This document shows positions 48,217-59,329 of a stretch of DNA of 64,000 nt, piece by piece. The DNA comes from Sanguinoderma infundibulare. Lineage: Eukaryota > Basidiomycota > Agaricomycetes > Polyporales > Polyporaceae. The notes beneath the pieces were generated by a model that made no database searches, had not been told where the DNA came from, and saw only the letters and a list, made by a program, of their open reading frames with translations. Numbering within the stretch: the first letter of the stretch is position 1; each line of letters begins with the position of its first letter. The translations under genes were made by a program, and so were the position numbers. The stretch covers positions 3,720,001-3,784,000 of the forward strand of contig JAVLRN010000001.1 in assembly GCA_032821775.1 (NCBI GenBank), written 5' to 3'.

Positions 48217-51200
48217 TCAGCTCCGTCCAGCGCCCCCGTTCACCATCCCCGCCTTCCTCACTGGGGCACCCCCTCTCCCCGCACCCGCCGCCGGACGCGC
48301 CCCGCCGGAGCCAGGGTTCGTCTCGTCCACCGCGCGCTGCCACCTGTCGATCAGCTTCGACACGCCCTGGTACGGCCGCTCGGGCGACGGCGAGCGCACG
48401 TTCGCGTGCGGGTTCGCGGGCGGCTCGAGCTGCGCCGACATCTTGCGCTCCATCGGCGCCAGCGCCCGCGGCGGCGACGACGGCGGCGGCGGCGGTGGCA
48501 TGTCCTGCCTGGCCGACGGCTGAGGCTCGGGAAGGGGCGAGCGCCGATGCGGGAGGGCGCCGTTCACGACCGCACCGGTGGACGTCGACGACCCGCTGCT
48601 CGACAGGCCGACGGGGGACGTCCGCTGGGGCAGGCCGGTGGGCGACGTCCGGTGCTTCGCAAAATCGCGCCCAAACTGCGAGCGGCCCGTGTCGTCCGGC
48701 ACGGCGAGGCTCGCCTTCGCCAGCGCTGGCGACGTTGGCGGCGAGAGCCTCGGGAAGCGCGTCGCCGCGGCGGAGGGCGAGAACGCCGCCGCCTCGCTGT
48801 TCGTGCTCTGGTGCGTCTTGAGCGAGAGCGCCGCGGGCTTCGCTGGCGGCCCGGGCCCCGGGCCCTTGGGTGGCTTCAGGCCGATCGCCTCGTAGTGCTG
48901 CACCATGTCCGAGATGGAGCTCCGCCGTGCCTGTTGCTGTCTGCGCGGGGCCCCAGGGTGGGAAAGCGCGGACTGCTGGGCGAACGCCGTTGACGACGGC
49001 ACCTCCGTGTCGGGGCTGGTGGCCGGAGTCGACTTCGATATGCTGCTGACGGGGGACATGAACATGGACTGTGGCCGCGGGCGACCTGCTGAGGATTCGG
49101 AGGCAGCGGGGGAAATCGAGATCGCCGAGGGGGGTATAGGCAGGCGCCGCGAGCCGGGCTGCGAGGACGGCTGCTTCGCGTGCTTGCTTGACGAGGGCAT
49201 AGCTCTATCGGTAGGTATTGACGGCTCTGACGTCGGGAATGGCTGCGGTGAAGGGGCCCGCGGCTTGCTCGTCACCGGAGGCGGCTTCATCGTTGTCCCA
49301 GAAGCAGGCATCATCACCGAACTCCTCTTGTTCTGGGCTATTGGGGTCGGCGCGGTCGGGGTTGTAGGGCTCCTCGACTTCTCTAGTCCCCCACCCCATA
49401 AGTCGACCAAGTCGTGCACCGAGCTCTGCCTCCCCTTGCTCCTCGTCCTCCGTCTTCGCTGGCCCTCGCCTGTCCCGTTGAGTGGCAGGCCGGTCTTCGC
49501 CGCGACCTTCTGCAGCTCCTTCGCCTTCTCCACGGCACCACCGCTCGGCATATACCCATCAGGATCCTCCGGCCCAACGTCGCTCATAGATGAGCTCGAG
49601 TTCTGCCTCGACCGCGACCTCCGCTTCGGGGACGGCTCCGGGCTCCAGTCGTCCGTCATCCTACCAGACGAAGGCTGCCTCGCCCCAGCACCAGAAGGGA
49701 TCTGCAGCCCAAGCCCCGGAGCCTCGGCGTCCTTGCGCGGAGCAGACTTCGTCGTCGCTGGGGACTTCGACCTCCTCTTCTCCCGCCTCTCCTCCGCCTT
49801 CCTTCGCTCGCGCTCCGACTTGCCCGCGGGGATCTTGTCGAGGCTGTCGAGCGCCTCGTTCCACTCGCGCTCGAGTGCCGTCGTACTCGACGCCACCTGC
49901 GCCTGCATCAGGGCCGAGACGACGACGCTCTCCGCCTCAAGCGGCTTCGCGAGTGCGATGGGGCTGCGCTCGATGTAACTCGCGCGCTTGCTTGGTGACT
50001 CGCGGAGCTTGGGCTCAGGCGGGTTGTTAAGACCAGTCGTACGCACGGCCAGGGGAGCGTCGCCCATGCCCTCGTCAGGGCCGGTAAGCCAGTCCGGAGG
50101 TTGCGGGCGCGGCGGGAGAGTGGGGGGCGAGGGGCCAGCGAGGAGGTCGACAGGCTGCGGCGTCTTCATGGAGATCGAGCTCCTGTGCTTGCGCGAGAGC
50201 GACGGCCTGCTTTGGAGGGGCGCAGGCACCTGTCTGATTGGACCGTCCTCGGTCTTGGTGAGGAGCGTCGAATGTCGCGAGCTGGTTGCACGGGCGTCGC
50301 GCATTGCGGTGCCCGTGACCTGCTGGGAGCGCACGCCGTCGAAGCGACCCTTCGCGCCGTGGGTATTGAAAGCGGAAGCCACACCGCCTGTATTCGCACC
50401 CATGACGCTGGCACGCGATGGTGGACGATCGGAGGCTCGCGTGGGCATGGATGGCGGTTTGTCCGTAGGTATACTTGGCGGTGGACTGGCAAAGGTGCGG
50501 TCAATCTCCTCGAGCGAGGGGAATCGCGCCTCCGCAGAGAGGCCTTCCTGCGAGGAGGACGGTCCCTTGACGTGCTGCCGCCATGTCTGAGCAGGAGGAG
50601 GTATTGGCGACAAGCTGCTCGACTGAGGCTGGATCTGAGATTGCGGCAATTGTGGAGAGGGCGTCGGTCGCGACGCGTGGATGCTTGGGGGCCGGTATGT
50701 GGTGTTGGACGTCCCAAGCCCGCCGTGCGCACTGGGCGTCGGTGGGGCAACATTATAGGGAGCGCCGGAGGGGATTGAAGAAGACCCGAAGCTAGCTAAT
50801 CCAGTTCGACTCATTCGCGCCTCGGCAAGTGTGGGCGCCAGAGGCTGCGAGGGAAGCGCGAGGCCATCGAACGCGTCCTTCCCTATTCGACTCTGGCGCA
50901 ATCTTGATGGCTGCGAAGGAGGTATCGACGGGCGAGAACCAGTAGGTAGAGATGGAGATGAAAGGGCAGCCTTGGCTGGATCGAACGCATCTCCGAAGCC
51001 AGTGCTGAACCCAGAAGGCATGTTCTCGGTCGTCTTTCCACCAGTGAGTGAGCGCGCGGTCTGAGCACTCGTGAACTTGCTTCCGAAACCCGACGAGAAG
51101 TCGTTGTCGAACGCACGCTGAGAGTTTGGATTTGGCTTGCGGGCTGATTCCTGAGACACAATCACCCAAGCATCACTTTCGCCTTTGCTTGCCAAAGACG

Positions 51201-52641
51201 AAGGCTCAGTGCCCATGGATGGGAGACCAGACCTGGCAGCCCGAAGACCGCCCTGCCAAGCAAGATCGTCGCCAAACTTGGTCTCGAAGGTAACTGGCTT
51301 GTCCGGACTTGAAGCTCGTGATAGACCACTCGAAGCTGGCTGAGCTGATCCTTGCGGCCTACCACGGCGCATGGGCGCAATAGCCTCGAGCACCTTCTCG
51401 CGAGCCTCCACTCCAGCGTTCCTGGCAGGCTGTTGAGACTTGTAGGAAACAAGATCATCGAGTGGATTGGCAGCTATGTTCGGGGATAGGGCCTTGAGGG
51501 GCGCTTGGAGTGATTGGGGGGAAAGTGGCTCCTTGACCGGAATGTTGTAGGTGAACCGTGACTTTGTTCCACGAAGGCCATGGACGTGCAGTAGGATTTC
51601 GAAGACGGATGGACGCTGTGCGCCGTGCTCCTTCAACATGGATGCTAGAGAAGTATGAGCACAAGGTGGAGGATAGCAAGAAGGGACGTACCAATCAGGC
51701 TGTTCATATGAGCCGAATAGGCAGGATATGGGGGGATCCTGTACTGAACGTTGAGGATGGCGAGAGGACCGTGTTCCTCGAATGGGGTAGTGTAATAACA
51801 GAGTTTGTAGAGGAGCACACCTAGAGCCCATACATCACTCTTCTCGTCAATGGGCCGTCGCAAGTGGACGTCGATCATCTCTGGAGCACGATACTGGAGA
51901 GTAGTGTGTCGATTAAGATCTGTCTCAAGCATTCTGAGCTCCTGGGAGTTAGTGGGGACCTTCTGGACTGGGGTAGCACTGCCAAAGTCGCATAGCTTGT
52001 AGGAAGTGACAGAAGCCTGGAGGATGTTCTCGACCTTGAGGTCGCGGTGGAGGATTGGGGGCTTGAGAGCGTGCATGGCGGCGAGGCCTTCGCATACTTC
52101 GACGAAGATGGTGAGGATCTCGGCCTCTGTGAGTCGCTCGCGCAGACGACGATTCATCATGTCGATGATACCTCCGCCGGGACAGAACTCCATGAGGATG
52201 AAGACCTCGTAGGTGCCGTTGGGTAAGCGATGCCAGGCGGCATCGATGAGGAAGACAATGTTTGGGTGGCCCTTAAGGATCCGCTGGGAAAGATGGGTTC
52301 ACAAGGCGCACAGGAAGAAGAGATGATGGGGCTCCAGTCACCATTATGTCGACCTCCTTCTTGACCTCGGAGAGCATGGCCTCGGTTGGAACGGCAATGC
52401 GCTTGAGAACATGGTGGGTAGTGTTGTAGACCGGCTGTGCGGTCCTGACCAGATAGACGTGGGCAAAACCGCCTAGGGAGAGGTAAGGGACGGATGGGGT
52501 GGGATGTAGCAACGGACATGACATACCCTGGCTCAGGTAGCGCTCGACAACGACGGAGTACTTGTTGACGGTGATGCTCTGGCCAGGAACGAGGGTGCCC
52601 TTGTTGGCCTGGGCTGCGTAGCCTTGCGGGTATGCCTGCAT
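48217..52641 (-). CDS. NAK-family protein kinase (Ark1/Prk1/AAK1-like)
   Basis: Kinase regulating clathrin-mediated endocytosis and actin patches by phosphorylating adaptors. It starts MQAYPQGYAAQANKGTLVPG. Kinase elements in order are the glycine loop LSQGGFAHVYLV, HHVLKRIAVP (ATP Lys), SEVKKEVDIM (alpha-C Glu), LMEFCPGGGIIDMM, HRDLKVENIL, CDFGSATPV, LQYRAPEMIDV and KSDVWALGVLLYKLCYY, ending near RPSVFEILLHVHGLRG. FCPGGGIIDMMNRRL and YRAPEM are typical of the NAK group. A C-terminal tail of more than 1000 residues, almost all in a single exon (about 51660-48217), is Pro/Ser-rich and disordered, with a conserved-looking end (SKLIDRWQRAVDE). Only the 5' third has introns. The frame runs upstream to 52776, but the ATG at 52641 is preferred as the family-like start. 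Confidence 0.94.
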
Positions 52642-52958
52642 GGCAGGCGGCGAGGGGAGGCAGCAGAGGGCGGAAGCGGAGAGAGGAGAGTAAATAGCTG
52701 GCCAGTAGCTGCCTGAGCCTGAGCCTGTACCCGACAACCAAGCTCCAATCATCCCTCGGCATCCTCCGCACAGCACAGGCGTCTACGCGTCAACACCCCC
52801 AAATAACGCGTGGGGAAACCCTAGGCTAGGGGCAGACACGTGGGATGACGTGAGATTGACTTGCCTGCCCGAGTCGATCCTGAGAGCCGTGCTATCGACC
52901 CTGCAGCCTCCCTCAAGCCTCACTTATACCCACACGTCCTGCTCGACCCCCCAGCACC
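52642..52958. promoter_or_regulatory. divergent promoter region, NAK kinase and dehydrogenase
   Basis: 317 bp between the two start codons. No TATA box was recognised. Contains both 5' UTRs by position. Confidence 0.35.
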
Positions 52959-54401
52959 ATGGAAAGGCCAGCGAACATCCACCTCCTCCACCTCCACCAC
53001 TCTGACCCCAACCCCTTCTCCCGCCCCGGAACTCCTGGTCAACATGCCCTCCAAATAGGCTTCGTCGGTCTCGGGGCGATGGGCTATCCCATGGCCCGCA
53101 ACCTTGCAAAGTGGAGAAAAGAGCACTCCCAAGCTCCCTCCCAGGCACTCGTCCCCATACTCGTTTGGAACCGCACAAAGTCCAAGGCAGACGCCCTCCT
53201 TAAGGAGGTCGGACAGGAACTGATTGCTACCACGGACTCACTCGAGCACATCGCCACCGAGTGCGACATCATCATCACCAATCTCTCCAACGATGAAGCC
53301 GTTCGGGACATATACACTCAATTTGCCAAGGTTTTGGAGGTGATTACTCCACTCGCAACGATCCTTGTCCCATCACTAACCGCGTCCTCCATCAAGCTCT
53401 CAAAGCCCACAAGGAACAAGATCTTCGTAGAGTCAAGCACCATTTACCCCACCCTTGCAGGTCCGTCTCCTTCCCTACTCACACTGCGGACGACGTCTCA
53501 TATCCAGTGCGATAGTCGAGCTCGATCACCTTATTTCCAAAATACCCTCCACCCATCTCATCGCCGCCCCCGTTTTCGGGCCCCCAGCTACCGCAGCCGC
53601 TGCAGAATTGCTCATCGTCATGTCAGGCGACTATCGTTCCAAGAAGGAGGTCTCACACATTCTTGTTCCCGCCGTGGGCCGCAAGATCATCGACCTCGGT
53701 GGAAACATTGAGAAAGGTCTGTGTTCACCGTCGCCAAACAGAAACCTCCTCTGACCGCTTTCACAGCGCCCACTTTCAAGCTTATTGGCAACGCAATGAT
53801 TCTCGGATCTCTCGAGCTCGTCGCTGAAGCCTACACTCTCTCCGAGAAGGCTGGTATCGGTTCTGCAACAGTTCTCCAGTTCATCAAGGACGTCATGCCC
53901 ACCCCGACGTTAGCCTACCGTTACTCTTTCCATCCAAATTAGTCGCTGACTATTGTCGCATTAACTCGTCAGATTCGTCAACTACGGCGACAAGATGCTG
54001 CACGGCAAGTTTGATGGCAGCAAGGGCTTCGCACTCGATGGTGGTATCAAGGACTCCCAGCACATACGCCGGCTCGCCACAGAGCTCGACACACCCATGC
54101 CTGCCTTGGTGATTTCCTCCAAAGTCGTTCACTCTCAGTCACTTGCTGATCGAGCGATCCCTATAGGATGCTGCGCACCACCATATGCTAACCGCAAGGG
54201 CGCTCTATGCGGACAAAGTCAAGCGAGGAGAACCTACGTTCGATGTCCTCGATTGGAGCTCCTTGATTGCTGGTACCCGCGTCGCCGCTGGCTTGGATGC
54301 GTTCGATAGCAGCAAAGTGAGTAAACCGACTCCGCCATACTACCGACTGTGCTCATACCGTGTCCGTATAGCAACACAACAAGCCTGTTCCTGAAGACTA
54401 G
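52959..54401 (+). CDS. 3-hydroxyisobutyrate / 6-phosphogluconate dehydrogenase-family NAD(P) oxidoreductase
   Basis: Beta-hydroxyacid dehydrogenase. It starts MERPANIHLLHLHHSDPNPF, then the Rossmann motif IGFVGLGAMGYPMARNLAKW, VLVWNRT-like ILVWNRTKSKADAL, CDIIITNLSNDEAV, IFVESSTIYP, the substrate-binding AAPVFGPPATAAAAELLIVM, IIDLGGNIEK, and FKLIGNAMILGSLELVAEAY with the catalytic Lys. The C-terminal all-helical half (FVNYGDKMLHGKFDGSKGFA; LDAAHHHMLTARALYADKVK) is complete and ends NKPVPED at 54401. About five introns. The extra 30 residues before the Rossmann motif show no clear mitochondrial presequence, so cytosolic location is more likely. Exact substrate (3-hydroxyisobutyrate, glyoxylate or other) is not readable. 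Confidence 0.9.
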
Positions 54402-54835
54402 AGTGGTACGCGCATATATACCTCCAGACTCTACCGGGGACGCAAGCTCGACCTGTCGAGCACATACAAGAACGAAATGGTATAGAAGCGGAACGTGATG
54501 TATTTCTTCATGTCTGTATTATTGGGCCTGTATTGATAGTCGCCTACAAACGGGGTTGATTGCTTCCTCACTTCGTGTCCGTTTGCGCTCGTGAGTGCAC
54601 CGCCTGTCCTACAAGCAGGCAAGCAGAGGTCTGGAAAGGGACGCATTGTCTCCCATCTTGCTTCCATCAGTCATGGGGCTGTGCGTGCTGCCTATGCATA
54701 AAACAGCGCTCCTTCAGCACACATTAACTTGCAGTCCCCTCCCCGCTCTCTCATCCGGTCGTTCATAAAGTAAGCTTCGTCCTTGTCGATGTCAACCGAT
54801 CCTTGCTGATCACTCGTGTACAAGCGACGTTAGTG
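54402..54835. other. intergenic, promoter of HET gene
   Basis: 434 bp. A TATA-like GCATAAAAC sits near 54694, about 140 bp before the HET-gene ATG. Otherwise nothing recognised. Confidence 0.4.
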
Positions 54836-56680
54836 ATGCGCCTATTAAATACGAAGACGTTCGAGTTCGTCTCCATTGATGACCCCCATTCCGTGCCATA
54901 CGCCATCCTCTCCCACGTGTGGTCGCCAGACGGCGAGCAATCGTACCACGAAGTTCTCGCCCTCGTCTCCGCGGCAAATTACGCGTCCAACCCCAGACAC
55001 GCGAGCGACATCCTCGCCCGCATCTCCGCCAAAGTCCGGCGGTGCTGCGCCCGCGCGCTCGCGGACGGGTACGAGCTCCTCTGGATCGACTCGTGCTGCA
55101 TCGACAAGACGAGCAGCGCCGAGCTCTCCGAGGCGATCAACTCAATGTATCGCTGGTACGCGTGCGCTGCGCGCTGCTACGCCTGGCTCGAGGACGTGGA
55201 CCACGACGATGATCCGCACGCGCTAGCGTCCCAGTTCCGGAGCTCGCGGTGGTTCTCGCGCGGATGGACGCTCCAGGAGCTGATCGCGCCTGCGCTCGTG
55301 GTGTTCCTCTCGCGGGGGTGGGATCCGATCGGGACGAAGAGCAGCCTCGCGTCTTTGATTGAGGAGATCACCGGCGTCGAGGTCGACATACTCACCGGTG
55401 TACGGTCGCCCAGCGAGGTGAGCGTCGCGAAGCGGATGTCGTGGGCCGCGAGGCGTGTCACGACTCGGGAAGAGGATCGCGCGTACTCGCTCCTCGGTCT
55501 GTTTGGCATCCACATGCCGACCATCTACGGGGAAGGGCGGAACGCTTTCTTCAGGCTCCAGGAAGAGATCCTCAAGCAGATCCCGGACGATACGCTCTTC
55601 ACGTGGCGGCGGCGGTTCCGCGTCCGGAAGCCGTCCCACCTCCAGCGCTTCCAGCACACGTTACCCCCCAAGGACGCGTACGAAAGCCTGTTTGCGTCCT
55701 CCCCGAGCGACTTCAAACATACGTCAGACTTCAGACCCATCGCCTACGACACGCTCCTGCAGCGTCTCGGACTCGCCCAACAAGTCCCTCCGACCTACAT
55801 CACCACGCGCTTTGGCATACGTGCAGAGCTCCCCCTTCTGTGTTTCCGGGACCAGCCGGGGCACGACAGCACGCGGGCGAAGCTTGGCTTCCTGCTCTGC
55901 GAGGATGCAGACCGCGGGCTCGTCGCGATCATCCTCCGCGACGCGTCGACGTACCGTGACATCACCCGTCTCCAAAGCTCGACGACCGCTACGCTCCTTG
56001 TCGGTGCGCAAGTGCCCGAGAGCTCCACATCGTCGGGCGCCACTCAACGGTGGGCAGACCGTCGCGTCGTGACGTTCGCGACAGAAGTGTTGGAGCACCT
56101 CCTTCTCAGGCAGCCTGGGCATGTCTCCGTCGCCGTCGCCGTGGTCCACATCGCGAAGGGCGCCGCGAATGTGCCCCGAGAGCGCGCGCCCGTCGACCCC
56201 AACCGGTGCGCGTGCGCGCTGGTGTTCCCGCGATGGTGCAGGGCGGGGTTGGAAAGGCGAGGGTTTGGGGTGGAGGAGATGGCCATGGACGCGCCGGCCG
56301 ACGTCGACAGGCGGCACGTTCTCGTGCTGTCGCACGACCTGTACGGCGTCGTGCGGCTCGTCGTCGACGTGCACGCGCTCCCGCCTTCGATGTGCGTCCG
56401 AGCGGAAAGGTTCCTGTCAACGGCGGACTTCCCGGCGGGCGATGAGAGCGGCTCAGGGTCGGGGTGCCCTGGTGTATTCGAGCTGCAAGGGTACGCGGAC
56501 CACTCGCGGCCTGCGCACGTCTGGCAGTGTTCTCTGACTGGCGGTTTCAAGGCGCAAGCGCCGGTGTCGATGCCAGTGCGTGCGACCAACGAGACGGTGG
56601 TGTTGCGCTTGTCCAGCACTCCTTCTCAGTCCGTTCGCGACGTGGTTTTTACGCTGGACGTGCATATTGTAGACAACTGA
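54836..56680 (+). CDS. HET-domain protein (heterokaryon-incompatibility type)
   Basis: Single-exon gene of 614 residues, unusual among its intron-rich neighbours but normal for this family. It starts MRLLNTKTFEFVSIDDPHSV, then the HET motifs: VPYAILSHVWSPDGEQSYHE, LWIDSCCIDKTSSAELSEAI, NSMYRWYACAARCYAWLEDV, SSRWFSRGWTLQELIAPALV, and VAKRMSWAARRVTTREEDRA followed by YSLLGLFGIHMPTIYGEG. Basidiomycete HET proteins carry this N-terminal domain and a variable C-terminus, as here: residues about 270-614 have no recognised domain. HET domains drive cell death when non-self is sensed (known from ascomycete incompatibility); the trigger in basidiomycetes is largely unknown. TTG at 54803 was not used as a start. 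Confidence 0.93.
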   Translation: MRLLNTKTFEFVSIDDPHSVPYAILSHVWSPDGEQSYHEVLALVSAANYASNPRHASDILARISAKVRRCCARALADGYELLWIDSCCIDKTSSAELSEAINSMYRWYACAARCYAWLEDVDHDDDPHALASQFRSSRWFSRGWTLQELIAPALVVFLSRGWDPIGTKSSLASLIEEITGVEVDILTGVRSPSEVSVAKRMSWAARRVTTREEDRAYSLLGLFGIHMPTIYGEGRNAFFRLQEEILKQIPDDTLFTWRRRFRVRKPSHLQRFQHTLPPKDAYESLFASSPSDFKHTSDFRPIAYDTLLQRLGLAQQVPPTYITTRFGIRAELPLLCFRDQPGHDSTRAKLGFLLCEDADRGLVAIILRDASTYRDITRLQSSTTATLLVGAQVPESSTSSGATQRWADRRVVTFATEVLEHLLLRQPGHVSVAVAVVHIAKGAANVPRERAPVDPNRCACALVFPRWCRAGLERRGFGVEEMAMDAPADVDRRHVLVLSHDLYGVVRLVVDVHALPPSMCVRAERFLSTADFPAGDESGSGSGCPGVFELQGYADHSRPAHVWQCSLTGGFKAQAPVSMPVRATNETVVLRLSSTPSQSVRDVVFTLDVHIVDN

Positions 56681-56866
56681 TTGGTTTCTACGTCTTGAGT
56701 CTATTGACGACCGATCGGAGGCTGGGTGGAAAATCGTCAAGCGCGATCACAAGTCGAGGAACCCTGAACGGGAGCCCGAAGCACTGGCAACCGCAATACG
56801 TCATGCCGACTCTCGGTCCTTTGCTCTAAACCTCCGTTTCATCCACTGGCTGTCGACTAGACGAAT

Positions 56867-58224
56867 ATGCCAGGTGTCCACGATCTCTCGTCGCCTTACC
56901 CGCTCCGGGAGGATTTTATACATCCAAGTCCTTCCGTCGTCAGCGCATACCACATCTGTCGCGACGCTGAGCGCTTCGTGGACCCAATCCAGGATCAATG
57001 GCCGCCCAAAGCTTACGATGCAGAGACTGATCAACATACGCGTCCTCGGGCACCTTCTAGATCAACATGGTCTTCTTTCGGAAGCTATCTCCACTGTGGC
57101 GAACGCTCTCCTCTCCTGCCGCAAGGACCCAACGGAGGGATGTGTAGAGGCATCAAGGGAGTTGGGCCAGGTATACCGCGACTACTTCATCCGTTCGTGT
57201 GAGTGTTCGAGTCGTCCGAATGGAGCTTAAACAGTCTGACACAGCGGCGGTTGAGACCGCAGATTCAAGGGCATAACATTCGAGATATCGTCTCATTCCT
57301 CCGGGGACTCATCCGAGCTTGAGGAAGATGAGGCCGACCAGATGCTGGCGAAGACTCCGAAGGACTATCGCACATTCCGAAAGCTGGTGCGCTGTCTAAA
57401 ATGTGTTTCGCTTACGTCTCGTTCTTATACCCCTCGCAGGTGATGCGGCGCGAGGGTCATCGATGCATCGTGACACGTAAAGTCGACTACACATACGGTA
57501 AAGCACCCAAGCTTAAAGGAGCAGCTCGAGACGCTCGAGTTCTGTCATGTCATCTCGGAGTCCGCCAACAAAGAAATCGACCAGCAGAGAAAGGTGAGCA
57601 TTGACTTGGCTCTCCTCGGATGCATATCACTTGAACTTCCTCGAGCGCGACCGCGACAGTGCTAGTGCGTGGAGTGTCTTGAAGAGCTTTGGATACACCG
57701 ACATCACCAACCACTTCGCAACTTCGGGCAAGATTCACCCGCTGAAGAACTCGATGATGATGACGCACACCTCGCGTGATCACTTCGACAAGCTTGACTT
57801 GTGGTTTGAACCCGTCAAAGTATATATTCAACTCTCACATCTTGCAAATCGGCTCAACGTCGATTAGAACGTACCGAATTGCTACCGGATCGCGTGCACG
57901 CTCGTCCCACCGCACGACCTCACACCGGGGCAAGTGATCACCTTCAAATCAGCCAACTCAAGGTTGTCACTGCCAAACCCCGAGTTCTTGCAGATCCATG
58001 CGGCGTGCTGTAGGGTGGCGCACCTGTCTGGGGCATGCGGTCTTTTCGACGACCTCGAGGCGGATATGGAATTGGATCCCGATCCAACTGACGAAGCCGG
58101 ATCGTCGCCGACTCATTCGGGTCGCGGTAGAATGCTTCTTACATACTCTTTGCAGAGACTACCGCAGCACACACCGTTCGCTTTGCACCTTGCCTCGATT
58201 GCACAGTCATTGAGTTTAATCTAG
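56867..58224 (+). CDS. HNH-nuclease-domain protein (fungal HNH_2 type)
   Basis: Multi-exon gene with a lineage-expanded fungal HNH domain. Readable exons: LTRSGRILYIQVLPSS with INIRVLGHLLDQHGLLSEAI, then KDYRTFRKL and VMRREGHRCIVTRK (Zn/HNH entry), FCHVISESANKEIDQQRK (first His), RDRDSASAWSVLKSFGYTDI, HPLKNSMMMTHTSRDHFDKL (Asn and last His) and LQIHAACCRVAHLSGACGLF, ending at 58224. Splices with weak donors are needed at about 57480 and with acceptor TTGAG at about 57260, so the gene may be intact or slightly damaged. I could not fix the first ATG: the protein-like frame at 56874 lacks one, and 56867 is the nearest ATG but in another frame. DNA cleavage is inferred from the domain only. Confidence 0.72.
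58090..58138 (+). repeat. 49-bp direct repeat, copy 1
   Basis: GACGAAGCCGGATCG then GCCGAC, CATTCGGGTCG and GGTAGAA...GCTTC. It matches 58269-58317 with only about five differences. The copy lies inside the last exon of the HNH gene, and contributes its low-complexity C-terminus (DEAGSSPTHSGRGRML). Confidence 0.85.
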
Positions 58225-58268
58225 CTGCTTCGTTTCGACCTCATGGACTGGCGTGACTCCGGATTCTC

Positions 58269-58317
58269 GACGAAGCCGGATCGTTGCCGACCCATTCGGG
58301 TCGGGGTAGAAGGCTTC
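58269..58317 (+). repeat. 49-bp direct repeat, copy 2
   Basis: Second copy of the element at 58090-58138, 179 bp downstream, in the same orientation and outside the HNH reading frame. Few differences, so a recent local duplication. Confidence 0.85.
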
Positions 58318-58512
58318 GTAAAGCATGTTCAAAAGCCGTAAGGACTGTTTACTTTTCCTCTACATTCACATCTGCCTCGTTTGTTCTCCGCTGGAAGCGC
58401 TATGACATGGGTTCGATTCTTGTTTGGAGGCATTTCTCGATCATCTTTACGCGTCCCAGTACTATCTGGATTCTCACAATCGAATATCGAAGTGGGGCTT
58501 TCAGCGCTGCCC

Positions 58513-58519
58513 TATATAA
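58513..58519 (+). promoter_or_regulatory. TATA box of the IFI6/IFI27-like gene
   Basis: TATATAA lies 66 bp before the ATG at 58579, which itself sits in a good context (CACC before ATG). The spacing suits a short leader and supports this start. Confidence 0.6.
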
Positions 58520-58578
58520 CCAAACCAATGCCCATCGCCTCCTGGCAATCGTGCCTTTTCTTCACTACAACCCTCACC

Positions 58579-59180
58579 ATGTTCTCGTTCACTGGTACGT
58601 GGCCGACGTTGTTCATTTCCTACCAACACCGTATCCTGACGCTGCGCTATGAACCGGTTCGTATCTCTCCGTCGATGTCGGTGTCCCCAATGTGACTTAT
58701 CCGCGACAAACTCGCGACCGACTGGGGAAAAGTCGCCCTAGGCACTGCCGCCATCGCCATCGCCGTCGCCGGCGCGGCGTTTGCCCTCCCTCTAATCGGC
58801 TTCACTTCCACTGGGGTCGTGGGCGGTGCGTGCTTCGCCAGCTTCGCGTTCTCTCTCTCCGCCAACGATAACTTGTTTAGGTTCCATCGCCGCCTGGATC
58901 CAATCTACTGGGTACGGCGGGGCCACGTGCGGCCTCTTCTCCGTCTTCCAATCGATCGGCGCGAGATGGTCGCTTGCCGCCATCGCCGTCGCCGTGCCCG
59001 CCCTAGCCTTCGTCGGCGCGGCGGTTGCCCTCCCTCTGATTTGGGGAGTGGGCGGTGCGTCCTTCGCCAGCTTCGCGTTCTCTCTCTCCGCCAACGATAA
59101 CTTGTTTAGGTTCCATCGCCGCCTGGATCCAATCTACTATGTACGGCGGGGCCACCTGCGGCCTCTTCTCTTTCTTCTAA
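58579..59180 (+). CDS. IFI6/IFI27-like small membrane protein, internally duplicated
   Basis: Predicted four-exon gene of about 117 residues. Exon 1 (58579-58594) gives MFSFT. After a 138-bp intron comes ALGTAAIAIAVAGAAFALPL, then IGFTSTGVVGG joined to SIAAWIQSTGYGGATCGLFS and VFQSIGA, the glycine/alanine-rich hydrophobic signature of IFI6/IFI27 (ISG12) proteins. The same module then repeats: ALAFVGAAVALPLIW, GVGG joined to SIAAWIQSTMYGGATCGLFS. Copy 2 stops there, because the codon matching CAA (Gln) in copy 1 is TAA at 59178-59180. Each copy has its own intron, and these introns differ at one base in 55. Animal members act at mitochondria and promote apoptosis; the fungal role is unknown. 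Exon 1 is uncertain: an alternative in-frame upstream segment (IRDKLATDWGK) looks coding but is closed by a stop. Confidence 0.68.
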
Positions 59181-59195
59181 TCGATCGGCGCGACC
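58745..59195 (+). repeat. tandem duplication, 229-bp unit, two copies
   Basis: The segment from about 58745 to 58973 is repeated from about 58974 to 59195 with a period of 229 bp (GGGCGGTGCG at 58821 and 59050). The intron and the flanking exon ends are nearly identical. The outer ends are more diverged. It creates the two-module protein described above. Confidence 0.85.
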
Positions 59196-59329
59196 ATCGT
59201 CTGACGATGGTCGCATTGGACGTGGTGGAAATGGCGGGCACTGCTGCTGTAGGGGGCATGGCGATCAGTGAGGGTGTGAAAGCGGGCGCGGGGGACGAGG
59301 CGGATGCGAATAACGACGGACGCATCGGA
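59181..59329. other. sequence downstream of the IFI6-like stop
   Basis: A frame continues open to 59338 (TMVALDVVEMAGTAAVGGMA, then DEADANNDGRIGVC). It could be a former or alternative C-terminus of the IFI6-like gene. No other feature. Confidence 0.35.

Larger units (their letters stand above)
58225..58578. other. intergenic between HNH and IFI6-like genes
   Basis: Contains the second 49-bp repeat and the promoter of the next gene. No further feature recognised. Confidence 0.45.

Noticed and set aside
48208..50778. Long plus-strand frames opposite the NAK kinase tail
   Set aside because: They are complements of the GC-rich, Pro/Ser-rich kinase C-terminus and show Arg/Gly-biased composition without domains.
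52273..52776. Upstream in-frame extension of the NAK kinase to 52776
   Set aside because: The added N-terminus (MLCGGCRGMIGAWLSG) is unlike the family; the ATG at 52641 gives the expected start.
55441..56540. Plus- and minus-strand frames overlapping the HET gene
   Set aside because: The HET frame is continuous and carries all motifs; the others are shadows in a GC-rich gene.
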